The notes under the pieces are model-generated. The model made no database searches and was not told where the DNA came from. It saw only the letters and a program-made list of their open reading frames with translations. A program made the translations under genes and the position numbers. This document shows, piece by piece, positions 58,302 through 64,000 of a stretch of 64,000 bases of DNA; within the stretch, counting starts at the first letter, position 1; the number at the start of each line of letters is the position of its first letter. The stretch is from GCA-2687025 sp964473525 (lineage in GTDB: Bacteria; Poribacteria; WGA-4E; GCA-2687025), in assembly GCA_964473525.1 (NCBI GenBank), contig CAYYPK010000014.1, positions 62,001-126,000 of the forward strand, read 5' to 3'.

Positions 58302-58910
58302 ATGCGCGATGCACCAGAACACGATGACGATGAGCGAGAGGAGGGGGCCGTCGAGCCGTCCGGGGCGGGCATGCGCCCTGCCGACGTCGCGCGACTGCGC
58401 GATCTCGTCCGACGAGGTCGCGACCAGCTAGACCGCGCCTCTCGAGCCGACACGGCGCTCGCCGAGGGCATCAGCGCGCTCTACGACAAGGACTACGCCG
58501 TGGCCGCGGCGGCCCTCAGCACATCCATCGCCGCCACACCCGAGCGAGGCGACGCGCACTACTACCTCGGGTTGACGCGTTTCATGCAGGGACGGCACGA
58601 GGACGCCGCGGTCAGCTACGCGCAGGCGATCCAGAACGGCCACGCGGCGCCGGAAGCCATGGAGTGTCTGGGGGATGTGCTGACGGTCCTCGGGCGCGAC
58701 GAAGACGCCATCGAGACGTACCGCGCCGCGCTCTCGAAACGGCCCTCGCCCCACGGGTGGGCGCGTCTCGCCGAGGCCCTCGCGCGCGTGGGCCAGCGTA
58801 GCGAGGCCGTCGCGGCGTATAAGGAGGCGCTCCAGCTCCGCCTCGCGGGCGTGGCGCCTCTCTACGACATCCCGGCGGATGAAGTCGAGCCCGACCCGAA
58901 TGCCGAATAG
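58302..58910 (+). CDS. Tetratricopeptide repeat protein
   Basis: A 202-aa protein, acidic N-terminus, then four TPRs: ALYDKDYAVAAAALSTSIAATPERGDAHYYLG, TRFMQGRHEDAAVSYAQAIQNGHAAPEAMECLG, LGRDEDAIETYRAALSKRPSPHGWARLAEALA and RVGQRSEAVAAYKEALQLR. It has no signal or membrane helix. TPRs bind protein partners. It is divergent from the coiled-coil gene and precedes the tRNA-tig-clpPX region, from which a hairpin does not separate it. Confidence 0.75.
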   Translation: MRDAPEHDDDEREEGAVEPSGAGMRPADVARLRDLVRRGRDQLDRASRADTALAEGISALYDKDYAVAAAALSTSIAATPERGDAHYYLGLTRFMQGRHEDAAVSYAQAIQNGHAAPEAMECLGDVLTVLGRDEDAIETYRAALSKRPSPHGWARLAEALARVGQRSEAVAAYKEALQLRLAGVAPLYDIPADEVEPDPNAE

Positions 58911-58950
58911 CCTGTCCGCCCGCGCCACAAGCGGCTCAACGCCGGTCGCC

Positions 58951-58979
58951 TTGCCGCTTCACGCGCCGTTTGCTAACAT
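58951..58979 (+). promoter_or_regulatory. Putative promoter of tRNA-Leu(UAG)/tig
   Basis: TTGCCG (58951-58956), 17 bases, then TAACAT (58974-58979) preceded by TGC, an extended -10. The mature tRNA 5' end is 33 bases downstream. Confidence 0.55.
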
Positions 58980-59011
58980 CCCTTGTGGTCGCCAGAACGA
59001 GGCGCCACCAC

Positions 59012-59101
59012 GGGCGGGTGGTGGAATTTGGTAGACACGGTAGACTTAGGATCTATTGGGTGGTGACACCTGTGAGGGTTCGAGTCCCTCCTCGCCCACC
59101 A
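59012..59101 (+). tRNA. tRNA-Leu (UAG)
   Basis: Acceptor GGGCGGG (59012-59018) pairs with CTCGCCC (59091-59097, one G-U), then A and an encoded CCA. Anticodon loop CTTAGGA gives UAG. The class II arm (GGTG...CACC) and T-arm (GAGGG/CCCTC) fit. The D-loop has one extra T compared with the usual GTGGAATTGG. No terminator separates it from tig. Confidence 0.93.
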
Positions 59102-59166
59102 GTTACCGGCGCGCCTGATCTGCCGTGTGTAGCGCAGATCAGGCCGCAGTTCGGGAGGAGTTCCGG

Positions 59167-60471
59167 TTGAAAGTCGACGTAGAGACGGTTAGCGAAACAC
59201 GCCGCAAGCTAGCGATAGCCGTGCCGGCGGAAGACGTGCGGAAGCAGTTTGCCGACGCCGTCGCGGACGTTGCGAAGACGATCCAGATTCCCGGTTTTCG
59301 ACCCGGACGAGTGCCGAAGTCCATCGTGCGCGCCCGGTACGGCACGGCCATCAGGTCGGATGTGTTGCAGGAAGTGGTGCCGGCCGCGTGCCAAGAGGCC
59401 GTCGAGGAGCACGACATCGTCGTCGTCGGTGAGGTAACGCTCGAGCCGGCGCTCGACGACATGGAACTGCCGGCAGACGGCGACGAGGAGCTCGCCTTCA
59501 CGCTGGAAGTCGAGGTGAAGCCGGTTCTGGCGCTGCCCGACTACGGTTCGCTACAAGTGGACAAGATGTCCCCGGACGTGCCTCAGGAAGAGGTGGACGA
59601 GTACATCGACCGCGTCCGTCAGGCGCGCGGTACCGTCGAGGATCTAGACGAGGACAGGCCTGCCGTCACGGGCGACACGGTGTACATCGACTGGCACGTA
59701 CAGCTCGTGGGCGCCGACGAGGAATACAGCCACCAGCACGACTACATGACCGAGGTGGGCGGCGGCTCGCTCTTCGACGAGGTCGACGAGGCCCTGGTTG
59801 GTATGTCGGTCGGCGACGAGAAGACAATTCGCGTGACCTACCCCGAGGACTTCGGCAACGACGAACTCGCCGGCAAGGACGCGGACATCTCAGTCGAGCT
59901 GAACAAGCTGTCAAAGCGGGTCGTTCCAGAACTGGACGACGAGTTCGCGAAGAGCATGGACTTCGACGACGTCGAACAGATGCGCGCGAACTACTGGAAC
60001 CGCCTGATCGACATGCGGAAGTCCGAACAGCGCGCCCAGCAGGAACGCGACATCGTCGACCAGCTCATCGAGTCGATGGAGTTCGAAGTTCCAGAAGGGC
60101 TCGTCGAGGACCGTCAGCGGGATCTACTCACGCGTGAGTTCGGCATGCGCCAGCAGCGTGGGCAGTCCGCCGAAGACGTAGACATGGACAAGATCGTCGA
60201 GGACAGCAAGACTGCCGCCGAGCGATCCGTACGCGAGGAGTGGATCCTCGACGAGATCGGCAAGAACGAGGAGGTTGAGGTCGACGACGCCGAGGTCGAC
60301 CAGCAGATCGCTCGCGACGCCGCCCAGGCGGGCATGGACGAGGACCAGTACGCCGCGCAGGTCGAGGAGAGCGGACGGCGCGACGGTTACGAGCGCTTTG
60401 TCCGTGACCGGCAGGTGTTCGAGATCCTCATCGAGCGCGCCGCCGAGAAGAACATCATCGTCACCCCGTAG
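59167..60471 (+). CDS. tig: Trigger factor
   Basis: A 434-aa ribosome-bound chaperone from a TTG at 59167 with GGGAGG upstream. The ribosome-binding loop GFRPGRVPKSIV is intact. The PPIase domain reads VTGDTVYIDWHVQLVGADEE and GVGDEKTI-like as VGMSVGDEKTIRV. The helical C-terminus is very acidic. It folds nascent chains. The tRNA-Leu gene ends 66 bases upstream, and clpP and clpX follow on the same strand as a classic group. Confidence 0.95.
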   Translation: MKVDVETVSETRRKLAIAVPAEDVRKQFADAVADVAKTIQIPGFRPGRVPKSIVRARYGTAIRSDVLQEVVPAACQEAVEEHDIVVVGEVTLEPALDDMELPADGDEELAFTLEVEVKPVLALPDYGSLQVDKMSPDVPQEEVDEYIDRVRQARGTVEDLDEDRPAVTGDTVYIDWHVQLVGADEEYSHQHDYMTEVGGGSLFDEVDEALVGMSVGDEKTIRVTYPEDFGNDELAGKDADISVELNKLSKRVVPELDDEFAKSMDFDDVEQMRANYWNRLIDMRKSEQRAQQERDIVDQLIESMEFEVPEGLVEDRQRDLLTREFGMRQQRGQSAEDVDMDKIVEDSKTAAERSVREEWILDEIGKNEEVEVDDAEVDQQIARDAAQAGMDEDQYAAQVEESGRRDGYERFVRDRQVFEILIERAAEKNIIVTP

Positions 60472-60488
60472 AACGGGAAGGCTCGCAC

Positions 60489-61070
60489 TTGTCCCTCATC
60501 CCGATGGTCATAGAGCAGACGAACCGCGGGGAACGCGCGTACGACATCTTCTCCCGCCTGCTGAAAGACCGCATCATCATCATCGGAACGCCGATAACCG
60601 ACGAAATGGCGAACATCATCGTCGCGCAGATGCTCTTCCTGGAGATGGAGGATCCGAGCGCGGACATCACGCTCTACATCAACTCACCCGGTGGGTCGGT
60701 GACGGCCGGCCTGTCGATCTATGACACCATTCAGTTCGTGAAGCCGGACGTCCAGACGTGGTGCGTCGGGCAGGCGTGCAGCATGGGCGCCGTGCTGCTT
60801 GCGGCTGGGACGGCTGGCAAGCGGTTCTCGCTCCCGCACTCGACGATTCTGATCCATCAGCCAATCGGTGGCGCGCGCGGGCAGGCATCGGACATCAGCA
60901 TCCACGCCGAGGAGATCCTGCGGGTGAAGGGCGAGCTTCACGGCATCATGGCCAAGCACACCGGGCAGGACGCTGAACAGATCGAGCTGGACTCCGACCG
61001 AGACCGGTTTATGACGGCCGAGCAAGCCAGGGACTATGGCATCATCGACGAGATCATACGTCAGCGATAG
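60489..61070 (+). CDS. clpP: ATP-dependent Clp protease proteolytic subunit
   Basis: A 193-aa ClpP starting at TTG at 60489 (SLIPMVIEQTNRGERAYDIF is the standard beginning). Catalytic Ser98 (QACSMGAVLL), His123 (STILIHQP) and Asp172 (SDRDRF) are all in place. It forms the tetradecameric peptidase with ClpX encoded immediately downstream. The gap to tig is 17 bases. Confidence 0.96.
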   Translation: MSLIPMVIEQTNRGERAYDIFSRLLKDRIIIIGTPITDEMANIIVAQMLFLEMEDPSADITLYINSPGGSVTAGLSIYDTIQFVKPDVQTWCVGQACSMGAVLLAAGTAGKRFSLPHSTILIHQPIGGARGQASDISIHAEEILRVKGELHGIMAKHTGQDAEQIELDSDRDRFMTAEQARDYGIIDEIIRQR

Positions 61071-61084
61071 CGAGGGAGGATGCC

Positions 61085-62356
61085 GTGCGTGAAGGGGACC
61101 TGTCGCGCTGCTCGTTCTGCGGCAAGACCGAGCACGAGGTGCGCAAGCTCATCAAGGCGTACTACTCCCAAGAGGTGTACATCTGCGAGCTGTGCATAGA
61201 CGTCTGCAACGAGATCATCGGCGAGGAGCTAGCGGGTGATATCGCGGAGGACACCGAGGACGAGGAGACCCTCGAGTTCAAGCTCCTCCGACCCGCTGAG
61301 ATCAAGGACGTGCTGGACGAGTACGTTATCGGCCAGGACAAAGCGAAGAAGACGATCTCGGTCGCGGTCTACAACCACTATCGCCGGATACAAGCCGAGC
61401 AGGAAGAGCCAGAAGTCGAGCTCGACAAGAGCAACATCCTGCTGATCGGCCCAACGGGAGTCGGGAAGACCCTCCTCGCGCAGACGCTCGCACGCACGCT
61501 GCAGGTGCCGTTCACAATCGCGGACGCCACCACGCTCACGGAAGCCGGGTACGTTGGGGAGGATGTCGAGAACATCATCCTCAAGCTCCTGCAGGCATCC
61601 AACTACGACCCGCAGCGCGCTGAGATTGGGATCGTCTACATCGACGAGATCGACAAGATAACGCGGAAGTCGGAGAACCCGTCCATCACGCGGGATGTGT
61701 CTGGCGAAGGCGTGCAGCAGGCGCTCCTGAAGATCCTGGAAGGCACGGTCGCGAACGTACCGCCGCAGGGAGGCCGCAAGCACCCGCACCAGGAGTTCAT
61801 CCAGGTAGACACGTCCCGGATTCTCTTTATCGCCGGCGGGACGTTCACGGGCATTGAGAAGGTGGTTGAGCAGCGCCTGGGCAAGAAGGCGCTCGGGTTC
61901 GGAGCGGAGGTGAGGGCGCAACGCGATGAGGGCATCGGCGAGATCCTGGCACGCGTGGAGCCTAAGGACCTCGCGAAGTTCGGATTCATACCCGAATTCA
62001 TCGGGCGCCTGCCGGTCGTGGCGTCGCTGCACGAACTCGATGAGGATGCGCTCGTGACGATCCTCACCGAGCCGCGCAATGCGCTCGTCCGGCAGTACAA
62101 GAAGTTCTTCGAATACGAGGACGTCAAACTCACCATCACGGACGAGACGCTCGTTGTCATCGCGCGGGAGGCGATTCGGCGCGAGACCGGCGCACGCGGG
62201 CTCAGGTCGGTCCTCGAGAGCGCCATGCTGGAGGTGATGTACCACATTCCGTCGCTCGACGGCGTTCGCGAGTGCATCATCACACCCGGTGTCGTCACGG
62301 GCGTTGACAAACCCGTGTTGGTCTACGACCATCACACCGAAGCGCTGTCAGCGTAG
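61085..62356 (+). CDS. clpX: ATP-dependent Clp protease ATP-binding subunit ClpX
   Basis: A 423-aa unfoldase from a GTG with GAGGGAGG upstream. The N-terminal zinc-binding domain has CSFCGKTEHEV and CELCIDVC. The AAA+ core has Walker A GPTGVGKTLLAQ, Walker B IVYIDEIDKI, and the RKH pore-type loop GGRKHPHQEF. Sensor 2 is ETGARGLRS. The LGF loop for ClpP binding is seen as KKALGFGAE. It unfolds tagged proteins for ClpP. Confidence 0.96.
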   Translation: MREGDLSRCSFCGKTEHEVRKLIKAYYSQEVYICELCIDVCNEIIGEELAGDIAEDTEDEETLEFKLLRPAEIKDVLDEYVIGQDKAKKTISVAVYNHYRRIQAEQEEPEVELDKSNILLIGPTGVGKTLLAQTLARTLQVPFTIADATTLTEAGYVGEDVENIILKLLQASNYDPQRAEIGIVYIDEIDKITRKSENPSITRDVSGEGVQQALLKILEGTVANVPPQGGRKHPHQEFIQVDTSRILFIAGGTFTGIEKVVEQRLGKKALGFGAEVRAQRDEGIGEILARVEPKDLAKFGFIPEFIGRLPVVASLHELDEDALVTILTEPRNALVRQYKKFFEYEDVKLTITDETLVVIAREAIRRETGARGLRSVLESAMLEVMYHIPSLDGVRECIITPGVVTGVDKPVLVYDHHTEALSA

Positions 62357-62419
62357 CAGATCCAGTGTTCGCGCGCGGCGGTATGGGCGCCGCGCACGGA
62401 GTAGCCGTAGGTCGCCCAC

Positions 62420-63094
62420 GTGCGCGACGGTCAAGATTCAGACGTAGCGTCGGACCTCACTCGGCGGATCCCGAACCCCACCGTGGAGCGCCTGTCGGTC
62501 TACGCGCGCGTGCTGGCCACGTTGCAGCGGGACGGCGGCGTGACGACCTCCTCAAGCATCGTGGCCGAGCGAACGGGCTTCAGCGCCGCGCAGATCCGTC
62601 GTGACCTCGCCCTGTTCGGTCAGTTCGGCACGCGCGGTCGAGGGTACGAGATCGCCTCGCTGCGCGCGCAGTTGGACGAGATACTGGGCGTGCACATCGC
62701 GCGGCGCGTGGCTCTCGTCGGCGCTGGGAACTTGGGCTCGGCGCTCCTGGGGTATTCCGGCTTCCGCGACCACAACTTCCGCATCGTCGCGGCGTTCGAC
62801 GTCTCTCCGACCCGCGTTGGATCCAGCGCGCCTGGAGGCGTCCCGATCCACCACCTCGACGACCTGCCACACGTGGCGTCCGCCGAACGCGTGGAAATCG
62901 CCATACTCGCCGTCCCGACCGAAGCCGCACAAGCCACACTGGACGCCGTTGCCCGCGGTGGCATCCAGGCGGTCCTGAACTTCGCGCCCAAGAGGCTGGA
63001 CGCGCCGCCAGGTGTCCGGCTGAGGAACGTCGACCTGTCGGTGGAGCTCGAGGCGCTCTCGTTCTACCTGACACACGGCGATGGCGAGCGGTAG
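62420..63094 (+). CDS. rex: Redox-sensing transcriptional repressor Rex
   Basis: A 224-aa Rex from a GTG. The N-terminal winged helix has GFSAAQIRRDLALFGQFGTRGRGYE. A Rossmann NAD(H)-binding domain starts ALVGAGNLGSALLGY with NFAPKR near its end, and the C-terminal helix LSVELEALSFYL completes the dimer swap. Rex represses fermentation/respiration genes when NADH is low. It lies 63 bases after clpX. No Rex operator was recognised in the window. Confidence 0.93.
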   Translation: MRDGQDSDVASDLTRRIPNPTVERLSVYARVLATLQRDGGVTTSSSIVAERTGFSAAQIRRDLALFGQFGTRGRGYEIASLRAQLDEILGVHIARRVALVGAGNLGSALLGYSGFRDHNFRIVAAFDVSPTRVGSSAPGGVPIHHLDDLPHVASAERVEIAILAVPTEAAQATLDAVARGGIQAVLNFAPKRLDAPPGVRLRNVDLSVELEALSFYLTHGDGER

Positions 63095-63343
63095 CCGGCT
63101 CTCCGGGCCGCGACCAGGCGCTCGGGCGCCCGCGCTGGCTCAGAGCCCGCCGCCTGATGTGCCGACAGGCGCACGCCCACGGTCCCGCTCGTCCGCGCGC
63201 CCGCAGGGCTCTGCCCGTTTGCCCGGTCAGCAGGTTGCGGCGCCGCGCCGACCTGGCCTATGCTGGACTCCCCACGCGCATTCCAGGGAACGCCCCACAG
63301 GCAGGCCTGGTAGCCATGCGCCCTGTCCCGCGAGAGGGTTGCC

Positions 63344-64000
63344 ATGAGCGAGTCACGCGAATACGGCGTCGGCATGATCGGCTTCGGCGGAATCGCACGC
63401 GTCCACGCCTACGCGCACGCCAGCCTGCCGTTTCTGTACCGCCCGCTTCCGTTCGCGACGAGGTTGGTGGGAGTATGCACGTCCCGCGGCGACACCGCTA
63501 TGTCGGCGATGACCGAGGGTCACTTCCAGTTCGCGACGACGGATTCCATGGAGCTCATCGACCGGCCTGACATCCACGTCATACACGTGTGCACGCCGAA
63601 CGACTCCCACCGCGACCTGGCCGTGGCCGCTCTCAACGCCGGCAAGCACGTGTACTGCGAGAAGCCGCTCGCCATGGACCTGGAGAGCGCGAGGGAGATG
63701 CTAGACGTCGCGCGCCACAGTGACCGCACGCACCAGGTGACGTTCCAGTACCGGTTCGTGCCGGCGATCATGCGGGCCAAGCAACTGGTCGACGAGGGCC
63801 TTGTGGGGGCGCCGCTGGCGTTTCGGTTCTGCTACCTGCACGCGGGCTACACCGACGGCCAGCGCCCGATGAGTTGGCGCCTCGACAGCGGCAAGAGCGG
63901 CGGCGGCGCGCTGTTCGACCTTGGGTCGCACGCCATCGACCTGGTGCAGCACCTCGTGGGCGACGTGGTCCGTGTGTCCGCGTCGCTGCCGACGTTCGTG
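63344..64000 (+). CDS. Gfo/Idh/MocA family oxidoreductase (3' truncated)
   Basis: The reading frame from the ATG at 63344 stays open to the window end (219 codons). GVGMIGFGGIARVHAYAHA is the NAD(P)-binding motif, GKHVYCEKPLAMDLE is the family EKP signature, and FQYRFVPAIMRAK and GGGALFDLGSHAIDLVQHLVG follow in the substrate domain. It differs from the Gfo/Idh enzyme at 6986. The space 63095-63343 before it has no gene that I can support. Confidence 0.88.
   Translation, partial: MSESREYGVGMIGFGGIARVHAYAHASLPFLYRPLPFATRLVGVCTSRGDTAMSAMTEGHFQFATTDSMELIDRPDIHVIHVCTPNDSHRDLAVAALNAGKHVYCEKPLAMDLESAREMLDVARHSDRTHQVTFQYRFVPAIMRAKQLVDEGLVGAPLAFRFCYLHAGYTDGQRPMSWRLDSGKSGGGALFDLGSHAIDLVQHLVGDVVRVSASLPTFV

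Noticed and set aside
1..64000. CRISPR arrays, transposases, integrases, prophage or conjugation genes
   Set aside because: No regularly spaced direct repeats, terminal inverted repeats with a transposase, or phage structural genes were seen anywhere in the window.

Overview
The window is a GC-rich bacterial scaffold fragment with one 10-N assembly gap at 37173-37182. Two genes run off its ends. Gene density is high and both strands are used. GTG and TTG starts are frequent, and 4-bp stop/start overlaps are common. Many families here are expanded in uncultured, polysaccharide-degrading lineages: four phytanoyl-CoA-dioxygenase-like proteins, two enolase-superfamily dehydratases, two sugar-phosphate isomerase/epimerases, two Gfo/Idh/MocA oxidoreductases, two URO-D-family proteins and a DUF1080 protein. 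With futalosine-route menaquinone genes and a radical-SAM haem-pathway gene, this fits an uncultured Gram-negative-type lineage such as Poribacteria or Latescibacterota. That placement is inference from gene content only; no 16S gene is present.

Layout. 1-19.5 kb is mostly small-molecule catabolism: a membrane glycosyltransferase tail, a sugar isomerase and PhyH protein, an AhbC-like/TIGR04053-like radical-SAM pair, an OYE/dienoyl-CoA-reductase-type flavoprotein, a Gfo/Idh enzyme beside a PhyH-HEAT fusion, L-fuconate dehydratase, a DMT transporter, SixA, a second dehydratase coupled to PhoD, an EEP hydrolase, a phytoene-desaturase-like oxidase, NadA, and a Rieske/molybdopterin pair. 19.6-22.2 kb holds a third PhyH, tRNA-Leu(UAA), initiator tRNA-Met, a DUF4202 protein and an orphan ExbB/TolQ-like protein. 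22.4-33.3 kb is regulatory and stress related: a receiver-PP2C phosphatase, an RsbW-like kinase, two STAS antagonists, a shrunken AccD-like protein, a UgpC/MsmK-type ATPase, an NhaD/ArsB-type transporter, two universal-stress proteins and a cNMP-domain PP2C phosphatase with an unusual SLDDL repeat linker.

33.5-41.3 kb holds a fourth PhyH, an operon of a nucleotidyltransferase with mqnB and mqnD, a nucleoside phosphorylase broken by the gap, a CinA-like protein, and feoA-feoB plus the FeoB-associated Cys-rich peptide behind a Fur-like operator. 41.4-49.5 kb holds a secreted protein related to so-called asparagine synthetase B proteins, DUF1080, two URO-D proteins, an unknown secreted protein, a Bor-like lipoprotein, transketolase and rpmH. 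49.8-58.9 kb holds an XRE-TPR regulator, a J-domain protein, a thiamine-binding protein, a BadF-type amino-sugar kinase with MurQ, a methyltransferase with DsbD, and coiled-coil and TPR proteins. 59-64 kb carries tRNA-Leu(UAG), tig-clpP-clpX, rex and the start of another Gfo/Idh enzyme.

The least conventional parts are the AccD-like protein placed in a partner-switching cluster without a sigma factor, the SLDDL-repeat phosphatase, the PhyH-HEAT fusion, and the nucleotidyltransferase coupled to the menaquinone genes. No CRISPR array, transposase, prophage or rRNA was seen.
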